This document shows positions 17,193-25,490 of a DNA stretch of 64,000 bases, in pieces. Under the pieces are notes generated by a model, which saw only the letters and a program-made list of their open reading frames with translations, had not been told where the DNA came from and searched no databases. Made by a program: the position numbers and the translations under genes. Source of the DNA: Phycisphaerae bacterium (GTDB lineage Bacteria; Planctomycetota; Phycisphaerae; UBA1845); NCBI GenBank assembly GCA_029260215.1, contig JAJDDQ010000039.1:174313-238312 (forward strand), written 5' to 3'. Numbering within the stretch: the stretch's first letter is position 1; each line of letters begins with the position of its first letter.

Positions 17193-17897
17193 TTAATGAT
17201 CGTGATTTCCGTGTCCGCCCGAACCATGGCCGTGACCTTCGTGACCCTTGCCGCTGTCAGCTTTCTTGGCCTCCGCCCAATTAACGAGAATGCCCTGAGC
17301 AACGAGTTCCTTATTGTACTTCGCCGGGTTCCCACGAAGCTTCTTGTCGCACCCTTTGCAACAATAGTAGATCGTCTCGCCGGTCGACAGCGTCGTCGAA
17401 ACCTTGGGATTGATCGGCTCACCCATCACCGGGCACTTCGTCTGGTACGAGTAGCTGTTGGCCAAGCCAGCCGCGTACTTGCCGGGATCGCGCTTATACT
17501 TGCCGACGCATCCCTTACAGCAAAGGTAGATTTTCTCGCCGTTGCTTTCGACGAAATGCTTCTTGTTGACAGGTTCCGACGTTACCGGACAGGCCACCTG
17601 AACCTTCGCCCGATGCGCGAGCGCTTTACGCTGAGCAGCCAACTGGGTCGCGTATTTCTTGGGATTCCTTTGAAACTTCGGAATGCAACCTTCGCAGCAG
17701 AAATACACAGGGCCGTCGTCGGTCGCGACGCTGAGGGCGAGGTTTGCTGGTTCGTCCATGACGGGACATTTGGGAGTCGCCGCCTTCGCAGCGTGACTAC
17801 CGTGATCGTGATTGTCGTGTTGTGCGACCGCCGGACGTACCCCCATGCCAACAAGAAGCGCCAAAGCGAATGCCATGCCAAAATTCAAGCGATTCAT
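17193..17897 (-). CDS. Secreted triple YHS/TRASH-like metal-binding protein
   Basis: 234 aa. Start placed at ATG 17897 with SD GGAGAT; the 20-codon upstream extension would bury the signal peptide. Residues 1-26 are a signal peptide ending in AVAQ, followed by a His-rich patch (HDNHDHGSH). Three repeats of about 60 aa each carry a CPV(M/T) motif and then a double-Cys motif: CPVMDEP with YFCCEGC, CPVTSEP with YLCCKGC, CPVMGEP with YYCCKGC. Each ends in a KFQRNPKKY-like segment. This is the layout of YHS/TRASH-type metal domains. The last 20 residues are His/Gly-rich. It is probably an envelope copper or zinc buffer working with the neighbouring efflux operon. Transcribed divergently from the ECF sigma gene. 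Confidence 0.85.
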   Translation of the reverse strand: MNRLNFGMAFALALLVGMGVRPAVAQHDNHDHGSHAAKAATPKCPVMDEPANLALSVATDDGPVYFCCEGCIPKFQRNPKKYATQLAAQRKALAHRAKVQVACPVTSEPVNKKHFVESNGEKIYLCCKGCVGKYKRDPGKYAAGLANSYSYQTKCPVMGEPINPKVSTTLSTGETIYYCCKGCDKKLRGNPAKYNKELVAQGILVNWAEAKKADSGKGHEGHGHGSGGHGNHDH

Positions 17898-18001
17898 TAC
17901 TGAGATCTCCGTTTTCCACTTCGCCGTCCGCATCCGCCAGCTCACCATGAGCCACACTCAGAAGAACGGCTGTATTCAACCATTGGATGCACCAGTAGTA
18001 C

Positions 18002-18068
18002 GGTTCCTTCCACAATCGTGCAAGAAATCTCAAAAACCGACCTCAATCACCCCAAACGCACCGTTTGG
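18002..18068. promoter_or_regulatory. Divergent control region with inverted repeat and ECF-like -35
   Basis: CCAAACG (18052-18058) and CGTTTGG (18062-18068) form a perfect inverted repeat with a 3-nt centre, a candidate operator or hairpin ahead of the sigma gene. On the minus strand GGAACC (18002-18007) resembles the -35 element (GGAAC) of many ECF promoters and points toward the YHS-repeat gene. No clear matching -10 was found, so the ECF link is tentative. Confidence 0.3.
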
Positions 18069-18139
18069 CAACCTCCACGGTGTCCCGTACCATTACCGAC
18101 AGGGCCAAAAGGACGCGAACCGGGGTCTTGGACTGGCGT

Positions 18140-18715
18140 ATGAAGAGCGTGACCGAACAAGACATGGTCGAAGGATGCCGTCGTGGGGACCGAGAGGCCC
18201 AGCGGGAATTGTTCGAGCATACCTCCGATCGCGTTTTTCGACTGCTTGTGCGATTGACCGGAAGCATGGACGACGCCTACGACCTGTCGCAAGATACGTA
18301 CTTGAAAGGCTTTGCGCAAATCGACAAGTTCGACGGACACGCATCCGTCGCAACATGGCTGTACAAAATCGCCGTAAACGAAGCCCTCCAATTCCTTCGC
18401 CGGGCCAAATCCACGCGTCTGAAACTGCAAGGTGCCGCCCTCGAACTTGACACAAACCCGGTAGACACAACAGCCGTTCGACTGGACGTGCAAGCCGCCC
18501 TGGCTGTCACAGACCCCTCGGATCGCGCATTCCTTGTGCTCCGTTACCAGGACAGGCTTGATTATCGGACGATTGCGGAAATCGTCGGTTGCCCGGAGGG
18601 GACGGTCGCATCTCGCCTGAGCCGCGCCCGCGACCGACTTCGGAAGATATTACAAAAAAGTTACGATTCACGGGAAGAAAACAACCCCGCCCTGCATCCA
18701 AGGGGCAGCCGTTAG
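18140..18715 (+). CDS. ECF-family RNA polymerase sigma factor
   Basis: 191 aa from ATG 18140 (starts MKSVTEQDMVEG); a TTG-initiated form 25 codons longer is possible, and the SD is weak in both. Region 2 spans about residues 15-85 (RDxxAQRELFE, YDLSQDTYLKGF, WLYKIAVNEALQFLRR). Region 4 spans about residues 125-180 (RAFLVLRYQDRLDYRTIAEIVGCPEGTVASRLSRAR, a helix-turn-helix). There is no region 3, as expected for the extracytoplasmic function group. It directs RNA polymerase to a specific promoter set. The anti-sigma gene follows after 70 bp. The position between metal-efflux genes and a metal-rich anti-sigma suggests control of metal stress, which is inference. Confidence 0.9.
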   Translation: MKSVTEQDMVEGCRRGDREAQRELFEHTSDRVFRLLVRLTGSMDDAYDLSQDTYLKGFAQIDKFDGHASVATWLYKIAVNEALQFLRRAKSTRLKLQGAALELDTNPVDTTAVRLDVQAALAVTDPSDRAFLVLRYQDRLDYRTIAEIVGCPEGTVASRLSRARDRLRKILQKSYDSREENNPALHPRGSR

Positions 18716-18785
18716 GGTTTCAGCCACGACACCGTCGGCGATGACCGCGGTGATACTGAGGGCATTTGTTTGGGGAGTGGTGGCC

Positions 18786-19637
18786 ATGTGTTGCGAACAA
18801 CACAAACACGAAATCGGGCGTTTCCTCGATGACGAGCTTACGCCCGACGCACACGCGAAAATCTCAGAGCATTTGAAAACATGCTCGGCGTGCAGTCGCG
18901 AGCTGGCCGACATTCAGGAGCTTACCTCGAGCATATCCGATTCAAGCCGCGTAACCGTCCCCTCGAACTTGTGGGGATCAATCAAGCATCGTCTCGACGC
19001 AGCCACATGCGAGAAACCCGCGAAACCGCCGGTCATCCGATCCCCGTTGGTGTGGTCGAGGCGTTGGGCGATGGCTGCCTCGCTCGGATTCGCACTCGCG
19101 ATCGGCATGTTTGTCCTGAGTTTGACGAACAGCCCCGCACAGGCCTCCGCCATCGACTTCGGCATCTTGCTCGACGCGTTGCCGCTCGACGCGCAAAAAG
19201 CGTTTCAGAAGTTCCTAAAACTGTACGACGCGCAGCCGGGGTCGCCATCCGATGCGAAGAAGTTCGCACCGTCCCTGGACTTCGAGACCCCGCAGACGTT
19301 GCCTGGCGGCTTCGCCTTGAAATCCGTCTATCTCCTCCAGTTCGGAAATCGCCCTGGTGTGGCAGCCACATACGGACGCGACGGTGAGTTCCTGGCGACG
19401 ATCTTTCACCCGCCCGTGGAGAAGGAAAGCTTTGGCACGCACAAGGACTATCCGTGCGCGATAGGGAAACACCACGGCCACAAAGTTGAAATCGGTTCCT
19501 GGAAGATGGTCCACCTGACCGACCCGACGACCTGCCATTGCGTTCTGAGCCAGCTTGACGAAACATCAGAGCTTCCAGCCGTCATGGCTGCGGTCGCACC
19601 CCGCGCGACGACTTCTCATGCACATGGCCACGAGTAA
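18786..19637 (+). CDS. Membrane anti-sigma factor with zf-HC2 domain and Cys/His-rich outer domain
   Basis: 283 aa. ATG 18786 has GGGGAG upstream; the longer frame from 18741 lacks one. Residues 1-45 form a zinc-binding anti-sigma domain (CCEQHKHEIGRFLDDEL, then HLKTCSACSREL; the HX3CX2C signature). One transmembrane helix lies near residues 96-116. The outer part of about 165 aa has a region similar in layout to RseB/DUF4367-type sensor domains. It contains a metal-ligand-like cluster, YPCAIGKHHGHK and TTCHC, and a HAHGHE tail. It should hold the ECF sigma factor inactive at the membrane until an envelope signal arrives. Metal sensing is an inference from ligands and context. Confidence 0.85.
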   Translation: MCCEQHKHEIGRFLDDELTPDAHAKISEHLKTCSACSRELADIQELTSSISDSSRVTVPSNLWGSIKHRLDAATCEKPAKPPVIRSPLVWSRRWAMAASLGFALAIGMFVLSLTNSPAQASAIDFGILLDALPLDAQKAFQKFLKLYDAQPGSPSDAKKFAPSLDFETPQTLPGGFALKSVYLLQFGNRPGVAATYGRDGEFLATIFHPPVEKESFGTHKDYPCAIGKHHGHKVEIGSWKMVHLTDPTTCHCVLSQLDETSELPAVMAAVAPRATTSHAHGHE

Positions 19638-19779
19638 GGGCTTGCCAGAAGCCCACGCGGAACGGCCCATTCAGCACACGCCGATCGTGGTCCTTGTGCT
19701 GCGTAAACGGCCGAAAGACTGTCATGCGCCAATCGTTATTGACGAAGTGACCCATGCACTATGAAATGCACTCCGCGTT

Positions 19780-20628
19780 TCATTCCTTGCGCTCTTTCGT
19801 GAATCGCATGACAAGCTGATCGCCTGTCGCGGACTCCATGCGACTAAGCCGCCGTTCGAGGACACTCAACGGCCAGGGGATACGCTTGAAAAAACCCGCA
19901 CTGAGCACGCGGAGTACGGCTTGTAAACACATGAATGCACGCATCCCCGGAAAATAAACCGCGTATTTGTCGAGCACCAACTGCGGAGGACAGAACCCCG
20001 TGATCTCCTCCGGTCGATAATGCCTGTGCCAAGCGCGGCGGTCCGACGTCACGTCGATGTCACCCACCAGCCCAACCTCATTGGAACGAACAAAACGCTC
20101 CTCGTAGTATCCGCGATTGCGCAGAACCACGACATGGATCAAACGGTGCAGGCGGGGGAAAATGAACTTGAAATTGCCCAGGTCCAGAAAGGTAAGCAGC
20201 CCCCTGTGCGGCGTCGTGAGAATGAGCGTGCCGCCCGGCTTCAGAATGCGCACGATCTCATCAAGCGTTTGACGTTCATTCGGGACGTGCTCGATGACTT
20301 CCACCAATGCGACGGTGTCGAAGAAACCGTCGGCATAAGGAGTTCGCCCGGATTCGTCCATCGTGTGAAACACGTACTGGGGATGGTCCCGCTGAGCGTC
20401 TCGAATCGCCTGCGGGCTAATGTCCACACCGTGGTATTCCGCATCACCGTCGGAAACTCCGGCGATCAACCCGCCGCGACCGCAGCCAAAGTCCAGGAAC
20501 CGTCCCAACGGAAAACAAAGCCACTGCGCAGCACGCGCTTGCCATCGCCAAACAACCGCGGACGTCGCGTTCGGCTGTCTTGCTACGCAAGCAACCTCGT
20601 TCCTTTGCACTTTGGAAACGTCAACCAT
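19780..20628 (-). CDS. Class I SAM-dependent methyltransferase
   Basis: 282 aa. ATG 20628 (MVDVSKV) is preferred, because the alternative GTG at 20667 falls against the terminator that ends at 20676. The SAM-binding glycine motif is FLDFGCGRGGLI (about residue 45), the acidic motif II is YHGVDISPQAI, and the post-motif stretches are FDTVALVEVIEHV and ILKPGGTLILTTPH, all typical of the Methyltransf_11/UbiE group. The C-terminal 100 residues carry a hydrophobic segment (MRAFMCLQAVLRVLSAGFF) that may dock to membrane. The substrate is unknown; enzymes of this form act on quinones, lipids or sugars. No operon partner apart from the upstream Kazal gene. Confidence 0.85.
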   Translation of the reverse strand: MVDVSKVQRNEVACVARQPNATSAVVWRWQARAAQWLCFPLGRFLDFGCGRGGLIAGVSDGDAEYHGVDISPQAIRDAQRDHPQYVFHTMDESGRTPYADGFFDTVALVEVIEHVPNERQTLDEIVRILKPGGTLILTTPHRGLLTFLDLGNFKFIFPRLHRLIHVVVLRNRGYYEERFVRSNEVGLVGDIDVTSDRRAWHRHYRPEEITGFCPPQLVLDKYAVYFPGMRAFMCLQAVLRVLSAGFFKRIPWPLSVLERRLSRMESATGDQLVMRFTKERKE

Positions 20629-20675
20629 GTAAACCTGAGAATACGTATCGGAGCGCGCCGGAGTCACAAAACGGA

Positions 20676-20710
20676 GACGGCGCTCGGCTGAGGTATCAGC
20701 CGGCGCCGTC
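20676..20710 (-). terminator. Terminator after Kazal-repeat gene
   Basis: GACGGCGC-T-CGGCTGA (20676-20691) pairs with TCAGCCG-G-CGCCGTC (20696-20710). Read on the minus strand it is followed by TCCGTTTTG. It separates the Kazal gene from the methyltransferase gene. Confidence 0.65.
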
Positions 20711-20735
20711 CCGTGTCAAGAATCGAGGAACAGTC

Positions 20736-23700
20736 CTACTTCGCGATCAGGCAGGGGCCGTCGTGTTTGACACTAACGCCCGCCCGGGCTGCGTAGCAGC
20801 CGTTGGAATATGTGTTGCCGTCACATCCGCAGACCGGGATGTACACATCCAGGCAGGATTGCGGAGCGACCGTGCAGACACCGGGACCGTCACAATTGCC
20901 GACCAGCTTCTTGCAATACTCGGTGAAGCCGATGGGGCCGATGCTGACGCAATCGACATTGGTCACACAGTCATTACCGCCCGTGTCGCACGCGCCTGGG
21001 TGGTCGATGGAAACGTTGGCCTGGTCCGCCATGCATTGGTTTCCGTATGTGACCCCGTCACACCCGCAAACGGGAGCGAGGACCAGCGGGCAGAGGATCG
21101 GCGTCGGCGTGCAAATGCCCTGATTGTCCGCGATCTGGCATTCACCCGGACCAAACTTGCAGAAGTCACTTGCGCTTGGGCAAGGGATGCCCTGAATGCC
21201 ACCACAAACTTCGCCGCCGGTGTCGCACGCGCCCGAATGGTCGATGGAAACGTTGGCCTGATCCGCCATACATTCGTTTCCGTATGTGACCCCGTCGCAT
21301 CCGCAAACGGGAGCGAGGATCAACGGACAGACGATCGGGGTCGGCGTGCAGATGCCCTGATTATCCGCGATCTGGCATTCACCAGGCCCGAACTTGCAGA
21401 AGTCGTTGGGGGTGGTGCATGGAATGCCCGGGAATCCGCCACAGATTTCGCCGCCGATGTCGCACGCGCCTGGGTGGTCGATGGAAACGTTGGCTTGGTC
21501 CGCCAAGCATGCGTTTCCGTACGTAACACCGTCGCAACCGCAAACAGGGGCGAAGATCAACGGACACGCAACCGGCGTCGGCGTGCAGATACCTTGGTTG
21601 TCCGCAATCTGGCACTCACCCGGTCCGAACTTGCAGAAGTCGCCTGCGCTCGGGCAGGGGATGCCCTGAATGCCGCCACAAACTTCGCCGCCGGTGTCGC
21701 ACGCACCTTCGTGGTCGATGGAAACGTTGGCTTGATCCGCCATGCATTCGTTTCCGTATGTGACCCCGTCGCATCCGCAAACGGGAGCGAAGATCAACGG
21801 ACAGACGATGGGCGTCGGCGTGCAGATACCCTGATTGTCCGCGATCTGGCATTCACCAGGCCCGAACTTGCAGAAGTCGCCGGGGGCTGAGCACAGAACA
21901 CCCGGGAAACCGCCACAAACTTCGCCGCCAGTGTCACAAGGCCCTTCATGGGCGACGTTCACACTGGCTGCCGCCGCGAAACATTCGTTGTCGTACGTCT
22001 GACCGTCGCACCCGCAGACCGGGGCGAAAATCTCGATGCAGATTTGCGGATTCGGCGTGCAAGTGCCGACGCCGTCGCAATCGCCATCTTGCTTATTGCA
22101 ATAGAAGGTCAACGAAATGGGGCCTATGGACTGGCAATCGGCGTTGGTGAGACACTCATCCCCGCCGATGTTGCACGCGCCCGCATGATCGATCGACACA
22201 CCTGCTCGCGTCGCGAGGCAGGCGTTTCCATACGTCTGACCGTCGCACCCGCAAACCGGAGCGAAGATCAACGGGCAGAACGGAGAAGGCGACAAACAGA
22301 TTCCCTGATTGTCTGCTACATCGCACGTCCCCGGCGGGAAGATACAATTAGCGCTCGGATCGCTGCATTGAATTCCCTGAATACCGCCACAGACTTCGCC
22401 GCCGGTGTCGCAGGGGCCTTGATGGGCGACGTTCACGCCGGATTGCGCTGCTTGGCACTCGTTGCCATAAGTCCTGCCGTCGCACCCACAGACCGGCGCG
22501 TAAATCGCCGTGCATATTTGCGGGTTCGGCGTGCAAACGCCCACACCGTCGCAGTCGCCGTTTTGCTTGTCGCAGTAGAAGGACAGCGAAATGGGGCCTA
22601 CGGACACGCAATCGGCGTTGGTCAGGCACTCGTCCCCGCCAATGTTACACGCGCCCTCATGATCTATCGAAATGCCTTGCTGGGTCGCGAGGCAGGCGTT
22701 TCCATACGTCTTGCCGTCGCAACCGCAAACCGGAGCAAAGATCAACGGACAGACCGGAGAAGGTGACACACAGATTCCCTGATTGTCAGCTACATCGCAC
22801 GTTCCCGGCGGGAAGATGCAATTATCGTTCGGATCGCTGCACTGGATCCCCTGAATACCACCACACACTTCGCCGCCGGTGTCACAGGTTCCTTCGTGGG
22901 CAACGTTTACGCCCTGCGCAGCCGCGTCGCACTTATTGCTGTAGGTCTTGCCATCGCAGCCGCAAACCGGTGCGTAAATGTCGGTGCAAAATTGTGGGTT
23001 TGGCGTGCAGACGCCCGCGCCGTCACAGTTGCCGTTCTCTTTTTTGCAATAAAAGGTTAGCGAAATGGGGCCGATGGACGTGCAATCGGCGTTGGTGAAA
23101 CATTCATCCCCGCCAATGCCGCACGCGCCTTCATGGTCGATCGAAACGCCTTGCTGGGTCGCAAGACAGGCGTTGCCGTACGTCTTGCCGTCGCAGCCAC
23201 AGACGGGTGCAAAAATCAGCGGGCAGGCCGGGGACGGTGACACGCATGTCCCCTGGTTGTCAGCCACTTCACACGTTCCCGGCGGGAAAATGCAATTGTC
23301 ATTTGGATCGCTGCACTGAATCCCCTGAATGCCGCCGCACACCTCGCTGCCGGTTTCGCACTGGCCGGGGTGATCGATCGAAACGCCCTGTTGACTTGCG
23401 AGGCAGGCGTTGCCGTAGGTCTCGCCGTCGCAGCCGCAAACGGGCGCAAGGATCAGCGGGCAGAATTGCGGAATCGGCGTGCATGCGCCCTGATTGTCGA
23501 AGATGTTGCATGTGCCGGGCGGGAATTTGCAGAATTCATCGTCCGCGCAAGGTTCGCCGACAATTCCGCCGCAAGATTGCGATGCAGGCGACGCGACGAT
23601 TCGCATCACCGTGTCCAGGCAAACCATGTCGTTCATCGAGACGGTGATATCGATATTCGGCATCGAGCCGCCGTTGGGAACCAGACCGCTGTCAAAATAC

Positions 23701-24047
23701 TGAATCGGCCCGTCGTTCATCCGGAGCTTGAGTCGCATGCGGTGGAGGACACCGCCGTCATGTCGTTGGAGTCGATACGTGCCCGCTCCCGTAATTTGGA
23801 TAAAACTGCCAGCCTGCTCCACGCTCAAGGCGACATTCTCAACTCGGAATTTGTGTCTCTCGGCTGGTATCAGGGTGAATGTGCCTTCAAAACCCTGGCC
23901 CAGGGAGATCGGGCACAGGCACGGCGGAAAGCAGCCGTGGGTGTACTCGCTTTCCGGGCTTAGGCGGTATTCCACCTGCCCCCAAGCCGAGGTGGTACCA
24001 AAGGAAAGAAATCCGACCAACAAACACAAGACTGACTTGGTTCGCAT
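20736..24047 (-). CDS. Secreted multi-Kazal-repeat protein (12 units)
   Basis: 1103 aa. ATG 24047 is chosen because GGAGG lies 7 nt upstream. The signal peptide is residues 1-24. An N-terminal beta-rich domain of about 140 aa has few repeats. From there to the end come 12 copies of a Kazal-like module, each with a core (A/I)PVCGCDGxTYxNxC and then HxGxC about 14 residues later. Most are preceded by a second Cys-rich unit with CxFPPGTC or CKFGPGEC and ADNQGxC. Kazal domains are tight-binding serine-protease inhibitors, so the likely role is defence of the cell surface or matrix against proteases. There is no membrane anchor, PEP-CTERM or dockerin. Nucleotide identity between units is high, which points to recent tandem duplication. 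Confidence 0.88.
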   Translation of the reverse strand: MRTKSVLCLLVGFLSFGTTSAWGQVEYRLSPESEYTHGCFPPCLCPISLGQGFEGTFTLIPAERHKFRVENVALSVEQAGSFIQITGAGTYRLQRHDGGVLHRMRLKLRMNDGPIQYFDSGLVPNGGSMPNIDITVSMNDMVCLDTVMRIVASPASQSCGGIVGEPCADDEFCKFPPGTCNIFDNQGACTPIPQFCPLILAPVCGCDGETYGNACLASQQGVSIDHPGQCETGSEVCGGIQGIQCSDPNDNCIFPPGTCEVADNQGTCVSPSPACPLIFAPVCGCDGKTYGNACLATQQGVSIDHEGACGIGGDECFTNADCTSIGPISLTFYCKKENGNCDGAGVCTPNPQFCTDIYAPVCGCDGKTYSNKCDAAAQGVNVAHEGTCDTGGEVCGGIQGIQCSDPNDNCIFPPGTCDVADNQGICVSPSPVCPLIFAPVCGCDGKTYGNACLATQQGISIDHEGACNIGGDECLTNADCVSVGPISLSFYCDKQNGDCDGVGVCTPNPQICTAIYAPVCGCDGRTYGNECQAAQSGVNVAHQGPCDTGGEVCGGIQGIQCSDPSANCIFPPGTCDVADNQGICLSPSPFCPLIFAPVCGCDGQTYGNACLATRAGVSIDHAGACNIGGDECLTNADCQSIGPISLTFYCNKQDGDCDGVGTCTPNPQICIEIFAPVCGCDGQTYDNECFAAAASVNVAHEGPCDTGGEVCGGFPGVLCSAPGDFCKFGPGECQIADNQGICTPTPIVCPLIFAPVCGCDGVTYGNECMADQANVSIDHEGACDTGGEVCGGIQGIPCPSAGDFCKFGPGECQIADNQGICTPTPVACPLIFAPVCGCDGVTYGNACLADQANVSIDHPGACDIGGEICGGFPGIPCTTPNDFCKFGPGECQIADNQGICTPTPIVCPLILAPVCGCDGVTYGNECMADQANVSIDHSGACDTGGEVCGGIQGIPCPSASDFCKFGPGECQIADNQGICTPTPILCPLVLAPVCGCDGVTYGNQCMADQANVSIDHPGACDTGGNDCVTNVDCVSIGPIGFTEYCKKLVGNCDGPGVCTVAPQSCLDVYIPVCGCDGNTYSNGCYAARAGVSVKHDGPCLIAK

Positions 24048-24131
24048 CGCAAAACCTCCAAAATGTATTTCAAACGTGAGAGATGATGGGTTACGCTCGC
24101 CCCCGAATCCATCGTAAATCAATTCACTTTG

Positions 24132-24160
24132 ACTCTAAAAACAGCGCGCAACCGCGTCAA
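24132..24160 (-). promoter_or_regulatory. Candidate sigma-70-type promoter of Kazal gene
   Basis: On the minus strand TTGACG (24155-24160) is separated by 17 bp from TAGAGT (24132-24137). This gives a leader of about 80 nt before ATG 24047. Confidence 0.4.
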
Positions 24161-24299
24161 CACCATAAGACCCTGGAACGGAAATTTTCTTTCAATTGAG
24201 AAGGGTTTTTGAGATTTTGATCGCGGACGGCGTGTCGTTGTCACGCCGGTCCGATCGGCTACGATGGAGGCTGGTAGATCATTGGGCACGGGAAGTTAC

Positions 24300-25490
24300 A
24301 TGCCAATCGAGAGTCCGTTTCATCCACAAACCGCCAAACGGTGCAAGTCCCTGCGTTGGAAGGACTGGTCCGGCTACTACGCGGTGTGCGCTTACGACAC
24401 GTACGCCGAACGCGAATATTTCGCCCTGCGGCACTCCGCCGGCTTGATGGATGTCACGCCGTTGTACAAATACGACGTTTGCGGGGCTGACGCGGAGGAT
24501 TTCCTCACGCATGTCATGGCTCGGGACATCCGAAAGCTTGCCGACGGGCAGGTGTCCTACTGCTGTTGGTGCGACGAAGCCGGCAAACTGCTGGACGATG
24601 GGACCGTCTGGCGATTCTCAAAAGATCGTTTTCGCGTGACAGCCGCGGAGCCTTGCCTCGCGTGGTTTTTCGAAAATGCCCACGGATTTGAAGTGTCACT
24701 TTCCGACGTGACCGATCGCATCGCGACGGCGTCGTTACAGGGACCGACCTCGCGCGACATCCTCAAACAGGCGTGCGGGGGCAAAATCGAGGGATTGCGA
24801 TTTTTCCGCATGACGCCCGTTTCGATCGACGGATTCGAAGCGATTGTGACGCGTACGGGCTACACGGGTGATCTTGGCTTCGAGATTTGGGTGGACAACG
24901 AGCACGCCCCGCGATTGTGGGATGTGCTTTCAGAGGCTGGAAAACCTTACGGGCTGTTGCCCACGGGGTTGGACGCGCTGGACGTTGCCCGTGTTGAGGC
25001 TGGCTTCATTATGAACGGCGTTGACTATTACAGTGCGAATCATTGCCTGATCGAATCGCGCAAGTCCACACCCTACGAAAGCGGCCTGGGTTGGACGGTG
25101 CATCTCGATCGCGAGCCGTTCATCGGTCAATCCGCGCTGCGGGCGGAAAAATATCGGGGGCCTGATCGGCGTTTCGTGGGTTTGGAAATCGACTGGGACG
25201 AATTCGAAGCACTTTTTGCGAAGCACCGCCTGCCGCCCGAGGTCTGCTCGGCTGCCTGGCGGGATCCGAAACCGATCTACAACCTCAAAGGTCAGCACGT
25301 AGGTCATGCTACCAGCGGTGCGTGGTCGCCAACGCTCAAAAAGAACCTGGCGCTTGCGACCGTGCAGGCATCGCATGCGAAGATCGGGGCGGAACTGCGG
25401 TTCGAGGTCACCGTCGAGTATGTCCGCCACACGGTCAAAGCCGTCGTGGTCAAAAAACCGTTCTTCGATCCGGAGCGAAAACGCGCGTGA
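24300..25490 (+). CDS. GcvT-family folate-dependent aminomethyltransferase/demethylase
   Basis: 396 aa. ATG 24300 follows GGGAAG; a longer ATG at 24264 lacks an SD. GcvT fold: GLMDVTPLYKY, LLDDGTVWRF (with the acidic residue of the folate site), SRxGYTG-type motif TRTGYTGDLGFEI, and LPTGLDALDVARVEAGF. The C-terminal barrel is present. It resembles T-protein, but the genes for glycine cleavage P and H proteins are not here. Instead it overlaps by 4 bp (GTGA) with the first of two flavoprotein genes. Such GcvT/flavoprotein pairs usually oxidise N-methyl amines (sarcosine, dimethylglycine) and pass the one-carbon unit to tetrahydrofolate; that role is an inference here. Confidence 0.85.
   Translation: MPIESPFHPQTAKRCKSLRWKDWSGYYAVCAYDTYAEREYFALRHSAGLMDVTPLYKYDVCGADAEDFLTHVMARDIRKLADGQVSYCCWCDEAGKLLDDGTVWRFSKDRFRVTAAEPCLAWFFENAHGFEVSLSDVTDRIATASLQGPTSRDILKQACGGKIEGLRFFRMTPVSIDGFEAIVTRTGYTGDLGFEIWVDNEHAPRLWDVLSEAGKPYGLLPTGLDALDVARVEAGFIMNGVDYYSANHCLIESRKSTPYESGLGWTVHLDREPFIGQSALRAEKYRGPDRRFVGLEIDWDEFEALFAKHRLPPEVCSAAWRDPKPIYNLKGQHVGHATSGAWSPTLKKNLALATVQASHAKIGAELRFEVTVEYVRHTVKAVVVKKPFFDPERKRA

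Noticed and set aside
20580-21890. 436-aa plus-strand frame with internal repeats
   Set aside because: Antisense image of the Kazal repeats; no SD or family match.
24123-24299. Riboswitch before the GcvT-like gene, considered because glycine riboswitches precede gcvT
   Set aside because: I could not find the paired glycine-aptamer core motifs in this short leader.
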